From assembly GCF_020905415.1 (NCBI RefSeq), contig NZ_JAJJMP010000001.1, positions 3,235,501 to 3,299,500 on the forward strand: a stretch of 64,000 nt of DNA. The letters are read 5' to 3'. This stretch comes from Myroides oncorhynchi (GTDB taxonomy: Bacteria > Bacteroidota > Bacteroidia > Flavobacteriales > Flavobacteriaceae). A program made the translations under genes and the position numbers. Shown here in pieces: positions 47,017 to 55,610 of this stretch. Numbering within the stretch: the first letter of the stretch is position 1; each line of letters opens with the position of its first letter. The notes under the pieces were generated by a model. The model made no database searches. It was given only the letters and a program-made list of their open reading frames with translations, and had not been told where the DNA came from.

Positions 47017-50000
47017 ATGAAAAAAAAGTATTTAATTGCACTGGTTTGCTATGCTAACTTAGTTAGTCTTCATGGATATAGCTCAGTGTCTGAAAGGCAT
47101 GATGTAAATAGTACATCAAAAGTTAAAAGTAGTAAGATTAAGTTCACCAGTTTGAATCTTTCATTAGAAGAAATATTCGCTAAAATAGAAAAATCTTCTT
47201 CGTTGAGATTTGTCTATATCTTAGAGAATGTACCTTTAAATAAAAAGATTCAGGTACTAGAGAGTTATGATTCTATTGATGATTTGTTAAATGATTTGCA
47301 GTCTAAGACTACTCTTGACTTTCAGATTAATAATAATCAAGTGCTAGTTAAACCAGTTTCTTCTCAAGAAAAAACAAGCCAGATTATTGAGTTAAAAGGG
47401 GTAGTTGTTGATGATTTACAAATGCCTTTAATGGGAGTAGATATTAGGGATTCTAATAATGAATTTATCACAACAACTAATGATAATGGGGAGTTTTCGA
47501 TAACAATTACACATACACCTGTGGTAATGTCATTTTCCTATTTAGGGTATAAAACCAAAGAGCAAACTTATTCTAAGAATAATAAGAATATCTTAATAAA
47601 GCTAGATCAACAGGATCAAATGTTAAATGAGATTGTTGTTACTGGACAGGGAGCAGATGTACAAAGAAAAAGACTGTCTAATAACGTTACAGTACTTAAA
47701 GCTAGTGAATTAGACAAAGTTCCAGCCCAGCGTATAGATCAGTTATTATCAGCCAAGTTACCCAATGCTCAAATTAACTTAACAGGTGGACAGGCCGGAG
47801 CCACTTCTTTAATACGTTCAAGAGGTGTAAACTCTGCATTTTTAAGCAGTACACCTATAATCTATATTGATGGAGTACGTTTGGACAATAACAATACACG
47901 TACAACAATAGGAGGTAGCTCTCAAGGATCATCTATGAGTTCTATTGGTGATATACCAATGGATAATATTGAGAAGATTGAGTTTATCAATGGTGGTGCA
48001 GCTACTACTTTATACGGATCAGATGCTGCTAACGGTGTAATTCAAATTTTTACAAAGAAAAAAGGAATGCCTGGAACAAATGTGAATGTTACAGCTGAGT
48101 TAGGAGCAGAAACTCCTACAACTGATTTTTTGTATTTTGATAGAACTAAAAATATTTTGTTTCAAAACGGATTGTATCAAAAGTACAGACTTAATTTAAA
48201 TGGAGAGTCTGACAGTGGCTTTGGATATAATTTTTCTACTAGCTATCAGAATTCAACAGGAGTTCAATTACACAATCAGAATCAAAACCAAAAGCTCGAT
48301 TTAAGCTCAGGATTTCACGCTAAATTATCAGACAAGGTAGTTTATGAAAGTTCATTCTCTTATTTACACAATAAATACAATCGAAATAGAAATGGAAACC
48401 AAGGAGGCTATACTGGACTTTGGTTTGCAGAATCTGGAGCATCTAAAATTACTGGACCAGGATTTAATAATCGTTTAGATGAGCTTAATGATGCTGAGTT
48501 TGCGAAGATGAAAACTTTTGTAGACAATGCAGAACGTTTACAAGATAATGGAATCAAAATTAATCGCTTTACAACATCACAGCAGTTTAAGTACAATCCT
48601 TTAGAGAATTTATCTTTTAAATTGGTAGGAGGATTAGATTATAGAATCCAAGATCAGGAAAATATAGAAACCAATGAATATCTTTCAGCTACCAAAGGAC
48701 AATTGATCAAAGATCAAGGAAGTATTCAAAAAATCCAACGTAAATATATGGGATTAACGTTAGAATTCAACGGTCAGTATAGTGCTAATATTAAGGATTT
48801 CTCTTTTATAACTACAGCTGGAGGGCAATTGTTTAGAAACTCAGATAATCAGACTTTAGTAGAAGGACGTAACATAAGAGATGGAGCACATTCAATTTCA
48901 GAGGCAGCAATAAGAACTAGTGATGAATATATAGCAGAGGTCTTAAACTATGGTTTTTATGTTCAGGAAAATATTGGATATAAGGATAAGTTGTTTTTAG
49001 ATTTAGGTGTACGTGGTGACAGAAATCCATCATTTGGTAAGAATATTGGTGTACAATATTATCCAAAGGTAGGTGGGTCTTATATGTTATCTCAAGAAAA
49101 GTGGTTTGAAAATAAAGTAGTTAATTCTTTAAGATTAAGATCTAGTTATGGTGTAGCAGGTAATTTACCACCAGCTTATGCCAATGAAAAAACGGTAGCT
49201 TTTGATGGCTTTTTAGGGGAACAAGCATCTTCTTTTGCTCAACCAGGTAATGAGGACTTAAAACCAGAAAAAACCCATACATGGGATATAGGTATGGATA
49301 TGACTTTTTTTAATAATAGATTAAACTTAACTGTTGGTTATTATTACTCTAAAACTAAAGATGCTTTGTTTTATGTACCACCAACTCCATCTAGTGGGTA
49401 TACTAAGAGTCAATTATATAATATAGGCGAAATAGAGAATAAAGGGTTTGAGATGAACTTCTCTTTAACGGCTATTGATCTACACGATTGGACTCTTACA
49501 CTAACAGGTTCATTAAATACACTTAAAAACAAGGTGTTAAGTACAGGGGGAGCGCCAGCATTTAATATTAATGGTTTTAGCTCTAGAACATTACAGACTG
49601 TTGTAGAACAGGGCAGACCTGTAGGTTTTATACGTGGGAATTATGGTGTGATGGCAGAAGATGGAACTCTTAAAGAGACAACGCCTCAATCTTATTTAGG
49701 AACTACTATTCCAGACTTATTTGGGAATCTAGGTTTTAACCTAAGATATAACAATTGGAGCATGTTTGCCGACGCTAATTACCAAACAGGAGGGTATGCT
49801 GCAAATTGGGACGCACAATTTAGATATTTCTATGGAGCATCTGATGCCCACGTACCTATGGCAGAGATAGAGAAAAATGGGAGAAACAACTGGCTAAATA
49901 TCACCAACCTATTTGTTGAAAAAACGGACTATTTAAAGGTTAGAAATATAGGTATCAGTTACTACTATAGACCAACAAACAAGAGTTTTTATAACTCAAT

Positions 50001-50175
50001 GACATTTAGTTTTAACGTTGTTAACCCATTTAGTTTTACTAGTTCTTCTTTTGATCCAGAGGCTACCATAAGTGGTTCTGCTCAAGGACAAGGTGGAGCT
50101 TCAACAGGTGGAATTGTCTATGCTACTTACTCAGCACCTAGACAATTCTTAGGTTCTATTAAAATCAATTTTTAA
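47017..50175 (+). CDS. SusC/RagA-type TonB-dependent transporter with STN signalling domain
   Basis: The 1052-residue outer-membrane protein starts with a signal peptide, then an STN (secretin/TonB N-terminal) domain (about 40-115; LSLEEIFAKIEKSSSLRFVY), a carboxypeptidase-regulatory-like domain (about 125-198; LKGVVVDDLQMPLMGVDI), a TonB plug (about 200-345; NEIVVTGQGADVQRKRL) with YIDGVRLDN and LYGSDAANGVIQI, and a large beta-barrel ending in FLGSIKINF. STN domains contact FecR-type anti-sigma factors, so it is both importer and sensor. SusD follows after 20 bases. Substrate unknown; the downstream phosphodiesterase suggests a nucleotide or other phosphodiester compound. Confidence 0.93.
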   Translation: MKKKYLIALVCYANLVSLHGYSSVSERHDVNSTSKVKSSKIKFTSLNLSLEEIFAKIEKSSSLRFVYILENVPLNKKIQVLESYDSIDDLLNDLQSKTTLDFQINNNQVLVKPVSSQEKTSQIIELKGVVVDDLQMPLMGVDIRDSNNEFITTTNDNGEFSITITHTPVVMSFSYLGYKTKEQTYSKNNKNILIKLDQQDQMLNEIVVTGQGADVQRKRLSNNVTVLKASELDKVPAQRIDQLLSAKLPNAQINLTGGQAGATSLIRSRGVNSAFLSSTPIIYIDGVRLDNNNTRTTIGGSSQGSSMSSIGDIPMDNIEKIEFINGGAATTLYGSDAANGVIQIFTKKKGMPGTNVNVTAELGAETPTTDFLYFDRTKNILFQNGLYQKYRLNLNGESDSGFGYNFSTSYQNSTGVQLHNQNQNQKLDLSSGFHAKLSDKVVYESSFSYLHNKYNRNRNGNQGGYTGLWFAESGASKITGPGFNNRLDELNDAEFAKMKTFVDNAERLQDNGIKINRFTTSQQFKYNPLENLSFKLVGGLDYRIQDQENIETNEYLSATKGQLIKDQGSIQKIQRKYMGLTLEFNGQYSANIKDFSFITTAGGQLFRNSDNQTLVEGRNIRDGAHSISEAAIRTSDEYIAEVLNYGFYVQENIGYKDKLFLDLGVRGDRNPSFGKNIGVQYYPKVGGSYMLSQEKWFENKVVNSLRLRSSYGVAGNLPPAYANEKTVAFDGFLGEQASSFAQPGNEDLKPEKTHTWDIGMDMTFFNNRLNLTVGYYYSKTKDALFYVPPTPSSGYTKSQLYNIGEIENKGFEMNFSLTAIDLHDWTLTLTGSLNTLKNKVLSTGGAPAFNINGFSSRTLQTVVEQGRPVGFIRGNYGVMAEDGTLKETTPQSYLGTTIPDLFGNLGFNLRYNNWSMFADANYQTGGYAANWDAQFRYFYGASDAHVPMAEIEKNGRNNWLNITNLFVEKTDYLKVRNIGISYYYRPTNKSFYNSMTFSFNVVNPFSFTSSSFDPEATISGSAQGQGGASTGGIVYATYSAPRQFLGSIKINF

Positions 50176-50195
50176 ATCTAAAACTACTTTTTAAA

Positions 50196-51611
50196 ATGAA
50201 AAAAACACTTATATCAGGTTTGTTATTGATTACACTATCCACTACAGTGAGTTGTGTAGATAATCCTTATGTTACAGAAGATAACTATTTAGATAAACCC
50301 AATGCAGGTAGTAGTTGGATTATAGGTTTACAAAAACAGTTAGCACTTACAACAAATATTGTTGTAATTAATACTGAAATAACTTCAGATAATTATTTTA
50401 ATAATTATACGCAGTATACTAAAATTTTTGATATTCCACAGATTGATTACTTTGATCCAGATGTGAATAATTTACAAAGTACTGTACAGACACTTAGAGA
50501 AATGGCTGTTTATGGACTTAATACTGTTGCCCCCAAGGATAGTACACTAAAACCTTCAGATTTAGCGTTTATGCATTTTTGTTTAGGGTATTCTTCTTTA
50601 TTATCAGGAGAATTATTTGTGGCTTTACCAGAATCGAAGCTAGGTAAAGTAATTGAATCAAGAACTTTCCTAACCCTAGCAATACAAAGCTTTGAAAAAG
50701 CGTATGCATTGGAGACCGACACAAAAATGAAAAATGTATATGCCCTTTTACAAGCTAGAGCATACTATCGTTTAGGCGATAAAAATAAGGCTAAACAGCA
50801 AGCTACACTAGCTTTATCAGACCCTAAAATGTTATATAATGTTAAGTTTGATGGAAAAAACAATGTACCCAATGAGATGCAAAATGCAGTTTATGATGCT
50901 TTACCTAATCGATTAGCACCACTACCTCGTTTGGATTATTTAGACCCAAAGTTCTTTTCTGTAGGAACTCCCCAAAATGATCAGAAACCCTTAGCTTTAG
51001 TTAAGGTAGAGGAAGCTTATTTAATTCTATCAGAAGTAGCTTTAGCAAGCAATCAATTAGCACAAAGCAAAGATTTCTTATATCAACTACTTGACTTAGT
51101 AGCACAGCGACCAGTAGAAATGGTGGATGATAAAAAGGAAACTAGAAATGGAGGAAAGAGAATAGACTATCCTTTAAAGGCAGTGGGAGTAAAGTTTTCT
51201 TCTGATCAGCCTGTTTTACAGGGGTATGTTTTAGACCGTCAACAAGGCAAAGTACCTGTTTATATGATATCAGGTACTAAAGTTACAAAAGCTCAAGTTG
51301 CTCAAGTAACCTCTGAAAATGAATTGTTGTATTTAATCTATTTATTAAGGCAAGAAATCTTCTTTGCAGAGGGTAGGCGTTTAACAGATTTAGGGATTAA
51401 ATTTCCTATTTCACAGATAGAGCAAGGGAATAACCCAAATGTGAAAGATGAACATACTAAGGCTTTAATACCAAGTTTTATACCTAATAAATTGCAGATG
51501 GATGATTTTACGGTTGATAAAGTAACAGGAGTAGTGACTATGAAGTACGATATGAATCGCGTACTAATACAAAATAAAACAGATAAAAACATATTACCAT
51601 TATTTAAATAG
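50196..51611 (+). CDS. SusD/RagB-family substrate-binding lipoprotein
   Basis: The 471-residue protein has a lipoprotein signal (TLSTTVSC, Cys about 20) and the helical TPR-like scaffold of SusD proteins (AVYGLNTVAPKDSTLKPSDLAFMHFC, AYYRLGDKNKAKQQA, YLIYLLRQEIFFAEGRRLTDLGI). SusD forms a lid over its SusC channel on the cell surface and captures the substrate. It is at the short end of the family and diverged, and the pair with the upstream SusC is sure by position. The stop is directly followed by the ATG of the phosphodiesterase gene. Confidence 0.9.
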   Translation: MKKTLISGLLLITLSTTVSCVDNPYVTEDNYLDKPNAGSSWIIGLQKQLALTTNIVVINTEITSDNYFNNYTQYTKIFDIPQIDYFDPDVNNLQSTVQTLREMAVYGLNTVAPKDSTLKPSDLAFMHFCLGYSSLLSGELFVALPESKLGKVIESRTFLTLAIQSFEKAYALETDTKMKNVYALLQARAYYRLGDKNKAKQQATLALSDPKMLYNVKFDGKNNVPNEMQNAVYDALPNRLAPLPRLDYLDPKFFSVGTPQNDQKPLALVKVEEAYLILSEVALASNQLAQSKDFLYQLLDLVAQRPVEMVDDKKETRNGGKRIDYPLKAVGVKFSSDQPVLQGYVLDRQQGKVPVYMISGTKVTKAQVAQVTSENELLYLIYLLRQEIFFAEGRRLTDLGIKFPISQIEQGNNPNVKDEHTKALIPSFIPNKLQMDDFTVDKVTGVVTMKYDMNRVLIQNKTDKNILPLFK

Positions 51612-52925
51612 ATGAAAAAGATATTTGTAATTTTTAGCTTACTGATAGGATTTAGTTCGCTTGGACAGAAAGTCAAACATGTTGTTTTGGTAAGTATTGA
51701 TGGTTTTAGGCCAGATTTTTATACTGAAAAGCATTGGGCTACACCTAATTTAAAGTATATGGCAGATAATGGAGTAGTAGCTAAAGGGGTTAAGACTATT
51801 TTCCCTTCAGTTACTTATCCCTCACACACAACCTTATCTACAGGAGTGTTACCAAACAAGCATGGAGTATATTATAATACTAATGTAGAATTAAACACAA
51901 GTAAGGCTCAATGGGTTTATCATTCAAGTCAGGTTAAGTCGTCTACAATTTGGCAATGGGCTAAAGAAAAAGGACTGATTACAGCATCTGTTTCTTGGCC
52001 TATTACATTAGATAATGCTTATATAGATTATAATTTACCTGAGATATGGGACTTTAAAAATCCATCAGATAGGATAAAAGCAACCTTAGATAGTGCCATT
52101 CCTAAGGGGTTATTTGAGGAAGTTTTAGACAAGGCTGTAGGAAAAGTAACTAGTGATGAGTTTAATTTATCAAGCCTAGCAATGGATGAGAATTTAGGTA
52201 GAAGTGCGGCATATATTTTAAAGACTTATAAACCTAATTTGTTGACATTACATCTACCTAATACCGATGGAGCTCAGCATAGCTATGGTAGAGAGCATTA
52301 TGAGGTGCAACGCGCTGTAGCAGGAGCAGATAAGATAGTTGGTAATCTATTAGATGCTATACAAAAGGCAGGATTGGAAGATGATACTGTGATTATTGTA
52401 ACAGGAGACCATGGATTTGTGACTACAGATTTTGCGCTATCGCCTAATATATGGCTTAAAGAAAATGGACTTTTTGATAAAGCTTATTTCTTTAGTTCTG
52501 GAGGTAGTACATTACTACATTTATATGATTATAACGATACTAAAATTGTAACTAAGGTAAAAGAAGTTTTAGATAAATTACCACAGAAATACAAAGAAGG
52601 TTTTGAGATAATTAGTGAACAACAGATACAACTTCGTGGAGCTGATCCAAGGGTTAAACTTGCTTTAAGTGGTAAATTAGGGTATAGTTTTACCAATAAT
52701 TTTACAGGAGAAGTTCTAACTAGTTCAAAGGGAGGTAAGCATGGTTATTATCCAAGTTTTCAACAAATATATACAGGTTTTGTAGCCTATGGTAAACCTG
52801 TAAAAAAAGGTTTAGTGATCAATACTTTAAATCTAGAAGATATACCAGTAATAATTGGTAAAATGCTAGACCTATCTCTTCCTGATGTTGATGGAGTAGC
52901 ACTTCCAATTACAAATGAAAAGTAG
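51612..52925 (+). CDS. Secreted nucleotide pyrophosphatase/phosphodiesterase (ENPP-like)
   Basis: The 437-residue enzyme has a signal peptide (MKKIFVIFSLLIGFSSLGQ) and the two-zinc site of the alkaline-phosphatase superfamily NPP branch: D30 (VSIDGFRPD), nucleophile T68 (FPSVTYPSHTTL), D219 and H223 (NTDGAQHSYG), D266 and H267 (GDHGF), H377 (GGKHGYYP). NPP enzymes cleave nucleotide pyrophosphates and phosphodiesters such as NAD, nucleoside triphosphates or nucleotide sugars. Start ATG touches the susD stop, so translation is coupled. It presumably processes the compound taken up by SusCD. Confidence 0.92.
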   Translation: MKKIFVIFSLLIGFSSLGQKVKHVVLVSIDGFRPDFYTEKHWATPNLKYMADNGVVAKGVKTIFPSVTYPSHTTLSTGVLPNKHGVYYNTNVELNTSKAQWVYHSSQVKSSTIWQWAKEKGLITASVSWPITLDNAYIDYNLPEIWDFKNPSDRIKATLDSAIPKGLFEEVLDKAVGKVTSDEFNLSSLAMDENLGRSAAYILKTYKPNLLTLHLPNTDGAQHSYGREHYEVQRAVAGADKIVGNLLDAIQKAGLEDDTVIIVTGDHGFVTTDFALSPNIWLKENGLFDKAYFFSSGGSTLLHLYDYNDTKIVTKVKEVLDKLPQKYKEGFEIISEQQIQLRGADPRVKLALSGKLGYSFTNNFTGEVLTSSKGGKHGYYPSFQQIYTGFVAYGKPVKKGLVINTLNLEDIPVIIGKMLDLSLPDVDGVALPITNEK

Positions 52926-52943
52926 TTTTCGTCTGTTTTTTTC

Positions 52944-52978
52944 AATAAGGGAATTCTTTTTAAGAGCTCCCTTGTTTT
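52944..52978 (+). terminator. Terminator after the SusCD/phosphodiesterase operon
   Basis: AAGGGA (52947-52952) pairs with TCCCTT (52968-52973), with an inner TCTT/AAGA stem, followed by GTTTTA. The following 300 bases to the cys promoter contain no supported gene. Confidence 0.75.
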
Positions 52979-53275
52979 ATTTAATGTATCTCCGTTTAGT
53001 GTCATACTGATAATTTATAGGTTAAAGGAACTGATCATGTAAACAAGTAACTAGTTAATATACAGTAATTGTAAAAATTGGTATTATCTAGTTTAATAGG
53101 ATAATTATAACATTACACCCTCTTATTAAATCAAACAGACATACATATTTTATTTATAATTGAAATAAGAATACAAAAGAAATGCATACGCTTGTTAATC
53201 AGTATTTTGAAAATTTATTTTTTTCTTATTTTAACCTTAGGAATATTTTTATCTTAAAAAAAACAAAAAAAAAGA

Positions 53276-53305
53276 TTGTCTATTAAAATATAATTCTTTC
53301 ATTTG
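53276..53305 (+). promoter_or_regulatory. Promoter of the cysteine/sulfate operon leader
   Basis: TTG (53276-53278), a 19-base spacer, and TTCATTTG (53298-53305), a one-mismatch version of TAnnTTTG. Transcription would begin near 53312, 16 bases before the ATG of the Cys-rich leader frame at 53328. Confidence 0.55.
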
Positions 53306-53327
53306 TAGAAGAATTAAAAATAAAAAA

Positions 53328-53390
53328 ATGAGAATTTATAATTTAATTATGGTAATGTGTATGTGTCAATGCTTTTCAAAAGAGGAGTAG
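53328..53390 (+). CDS. Cys-rich leader peptide (20 codons) of the sulfate-assimilation operon
   Basis: ATG 53328 opens a 20-codon frame, MRIYNLIMVMCMCQCFSKEE, ended by TAG (53388-53390). Cys codons are TGT (53358), TGT (53364) and TGC (53370), i.e. three in five positions, very unusual in an AT-rich genome where Cys is rare. It lies between a good promoter and an intrinsic terminator directly before a cysteine-synthesis operon. In analogy to his and trp leader peptides, ribosomes short of Cys-tRNA would stall here. The segment GAGGAGT (53382-53388), spanning its last two codons and stop, is complementary to the 5' arm of the terminator, giving an antiterminator. The peptide itself need not have a function. 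Confidence 0.7.
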   Translation: MRIYNLIMVMCMCQCFSKEE

Positions 53391-53432
53391 TGAATGTGTA
53401 TGTTATATATTTAAATTAAACATTATACTTGA

Positions 53433-53467
53433 AACTCCTTATTAAATAAATAAGGAGTTTTTTTTAT
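53433..53467 (+). terminator. Attenuator terminator before the Rrf2-cys operon
   Basis: AACTCCTTATT (53433-53443) pairs perfectly (11 bp) with AATAAGGAGTT (53449-53459), followed by TTTTTTT; the T-run ends 16 bases before the Rrf2 gene ATG (53483). No gene other than the Cys-rich leader frame precedes it, so its purpose must be leader transcript control. ACTCCTT (53434-53440) can instead pair with GAGGAGT (53382-53388), 7 bp with one G-U, which would prevent termination. Confidence 0.8.
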
Positions 53468-53482
53468 ACTAAAATTAAAATT

Positions 53483-53899
53483 ATGTTATCAAAGCGATGT
53501 AAGTATGCTTTAAAAGCGATGGTATGTTTAGCTAGAGTTTATCAAAATGGACATTTGACTATTGGAACTATCGCCGAGACTGAAAATATACCTAAGAAGT
53601 TTTTAGAACAGATTTTATTGGAGCTAAAACGAGTAAAATTAGTCAATAGTAAAAAGGGCTTAGCAGGTGGGTATTACTTGATTAAAGACCCTAAGGATGT
53701 ATCGGTAGCAGATTTATACCGAATATTTGATGGACCTATTGCACTTACACCATGTGTCTCATTAAATTATTACGAGCCATGTGATGATTGTTTAGATGAA
53801 GAAAATTGTTATTTAAGAAAACAATTTATTGAGATAAGAGACAAAACACGTAAGAGTATGTCTGAGGCAACACTTCAGCGTTTTATAGATAACGAATAA
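53483..53899 (+). CDS. Rrf2-family transcriptional regulator with four clustered cysteines
   Basis: The 138-residue protein is a winged-helix Rrf2 regulator: MLSKRCKYALKAMVCLARVY is the N-terminal helix, TIGTIAETENIPKKFLEQILLEL the recognition HTH and KKGLAGGYYL the wing. C91, C100, C103 and C109 (C-x8-C-x2-C-x5-C) lie where IscR and NsrR bind a 2Fe-2S or 4Fe-4S cluster, so a metal or redox site is likely. Rrf2 members include CymR, which represses Bacillus subtilis cysteine genes in complex with CysK; cysK is five genes downstream here. As first gene of the operon it probably regulates the genes behind it (inference). Confidence 0.92.
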   Translation: MLSKRCKYALKAMVCLARVYQNGHLTIGTIAETENIPKKFLEQILLELKRVKLVNSKKGLAGGYYLIKDPKDVSVADLYRIFDGPIALTPCVSLNYYEPCDDCLDEENCYLRKQFIEIRDKTRKSMSEATLQRFIDNE

Positions 53900-53962
53900 T
53901 TTTTTCACCCTAATAACTACTAAAATGATAGATATTGTAGTTTTTAAAATTTTGATATAATT

Positions 53963-54673
53963 ATGAATCTAAAAGAAAGCTTTGAATACTTGATATTAAG
54001 AGATATACAGGCATTATCATTCAATGATCAAATGCTATATCTACAGCAACATTTTAATTCTATTTGTTTTTCAACAAGCTTTAGTTATGAAGATCAGGTG
54101 ATCACTCATATGTTAAAAGACTTTAAGGATGTAGCCTTTTTTACTCTTGATACAGGGCGTTTATTTGAACAGACATATGATACTTGGAATTTAACCATAG
54201 CTAAGTATGGTCTTAAAATTACAAGTTATTTTCCTGAGAGTACATCAGTTGAAGAGTTTGTGAATACCAATGGACCAGATAGTTTTTATAAATCTGTAGA
54301 ACTGCGTAAAGAGTGTTGTTTCATTAGAAAGGTTTTACCCTTAAAAAGAGCCTTAGATCAAAAGCAGATTTGGATAACAGGTTTAAGAGCAGAACATTCA
54401 ATCAATAGACAAAATATGAGCCCATTTGAGTGGGATGAGCAAAATCAAATTATCAAGTTTCATCCTTTACTACTTTGGACAACGCAGCAGGTTATTTCTT
54501 TTGTAGAAGAAAACCAAATTCCTTACAACCCTTTACACAAGCAAGGCTATATCAGTATAGGTTGTAGTCCGTGTACAAGAGCAATTAAGCCAACAGAAGA
54601 CTTTAGAGCTGGTAGATGGTGGTGGGAAGATGCTTCTAAAAAGGAGTGTGGATTACATTTAAAAACAGAATAA
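53963..54673 (+). CDS. cysH: Adenylylsulfate (APS) reductase, CysH family
   Basis: The 236-residue protein reduces activated sulfate to sulfite in the cytosol with thioredoxin. It has the PAPS-reductase fold with FSTSFSYEDQVITHML, C118-C119 in RKECCFIRK, C201 and C204 in GCSPCTRAI, and the catalytic C-terminal Cys C229 in KECGLHLK. The CC...CxxC set binds a 4Fe-4S cluster and marks the APS-using type, in contrast to E. coli CysH which uses PAPS. The absence of an APS kinase gene (cysC) in the operon agrees. Confidence 0.93.
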   Translation: MNLKESFEYLILRDIQALSFNDQMLYLQQHFNSICFSTSFSYEDQVITHMLKDFKDVAFFTLDTGRLFEQTYDTWNLTIAKYGLKITSYFPESTSVEEFVNTNGPDSFYKSVELRKECCFIRKVLPLKRALDQKQIWITGLRAEHSINRQNMSPFEWDEQNQIIKFHPLLLWTTQQVISFVEENQIPYNPLHKQGYISIGCSPCTRAIKPTEDFRAGRWWWEDASKKECGLHLKTE

Positions 54674-54688
54674 TTATTATTAACTGAC

Positions 54689-55591
54689 ATGATACAAAAC
54701 AATTATTTAGAAACTTTAGAGCAAGAGGCAATCTATATACTTAGAGAAACAGCTGCTCAATTTGAGAAACCAGCTTTGCTTTTCTCAGGAGGAAAAGACT
54801 CTATCGTTCTTGTTCACTTGGCACTAAAGGCCTTTAGACCAGGGAAGTTCCCGTTTCCATTAGTACATATTGATACAGGGCATAATTTCCCTGAAGCAAT
54901 AGAATTTAGAGATAAATTGGTTGAAGAAATTCAAGAAAAGCTTATCGTATCAAATGTAGAGGATAGTATTAAGAAGTATAACTTAAAAGAAACGCAAGGG
55001 AGATTTGCCTCTAGAAACTCTTTACAGGCCTATACTTTATTAGATACTATTCAAGAACACGAGTTTGATGCTTGTATAGGAGGAGCAAGAAGAGATGAAG
55101 AGAAGGCAAGGGCTAAGGAGAGAATATTTTCTTTAAGAAGTGATTTCGGACAGTGGGACCCAAAACTTCAACGTCCTGAGCTATGGGATATTGTCAACGG
55201 AAATATGCAAGCAGGTCATAACACAAGGGTATTTCCTATTAGCAACTGGACTGAATTAGATATCTGGAATTATATCAAAGCTAACAATATAGAGTTACCA
55301 GGACTATATTTTTCACATCAAAGAGAGTGTATACAATATAACGATAAACTAATTGCTGTGTCTGATTTCACAACTGCATTAAACCACGAGCAAGTAGTAA
55401 CTACCTCGGTGCGTTATCGTACAGTAGGAGATATGACCTGTACGGCAGCGATTGCTTCTAAAGCAGAGACAGTAGATGATATTATTGAAGATATCAAAAA
55501 CTCTAGAATAAGTGAAAGAGGTCAAACCAGGCTTGATGATCTGTTGTCAGAATCAGCGATGGAAGATCGAAAAAAGAAAGGATATTTTTAA
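54689..55591 (+). CDS. cysD: Sulfate adenylyltransferase subunit 2
   Basis: CysD (300 residues) adenylates sulfate with ATP to form APS, together with the GTPase CysN. The PP-loop FSGGKDSIVLVHLA (SGGKDS 33-38), HIDTGHNFPE, FDACIGGARRDEEKARAKERIFS and the C-terminal SERGQTRLDDLLSESAMEDRKKKGYF are complete. It lies 15 bases after cysH and 19 before cysN, clearly in the same operon. Confidence 0.96.
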   Translation: MIQNNYLETLEQEAIYILRETAAQFEKPALLFSGGKDSIVLVHLALKAFRPGKFPFPLVHIDTGHNFPEAIEFRDKLVEEIQEKLIVSNVEDSIKKYNLKETQGRFASRNSLQAYTLLDTIQEHEFDACIGGARRDEEKARAKERIFSLRSDFGQWDPKLQRPELWDIVNGNMQAGHNTRVFPISNWTELDIWNYIKANNIELPGLYFSHQRECIQYNDKLIAVSDFTTALNHEQVVTTSVRYRTVGDMTCTAAIASKAETVDDIIEDIKNSRISERGQTRLDDLLSESAMEDRKKKGYF

Positions 55592-55610
55592 TTGTAGTAA
55601 ATAAAAAGAA

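Noticed and set aside
53394..53414. Mini-frame MCMLYI just after the first Cys leader, sharing an 11-bp direct repeat AATGTGTATGT with it
   Set aside because: Too short to support as a gene; possibly a remnant of local duplication of the leader.
53306..53482. SAM or other riboswitch before the cys operon
   Set aside because: I see no conserved riboswitch core; the leader frame plus terminator explains the region better.
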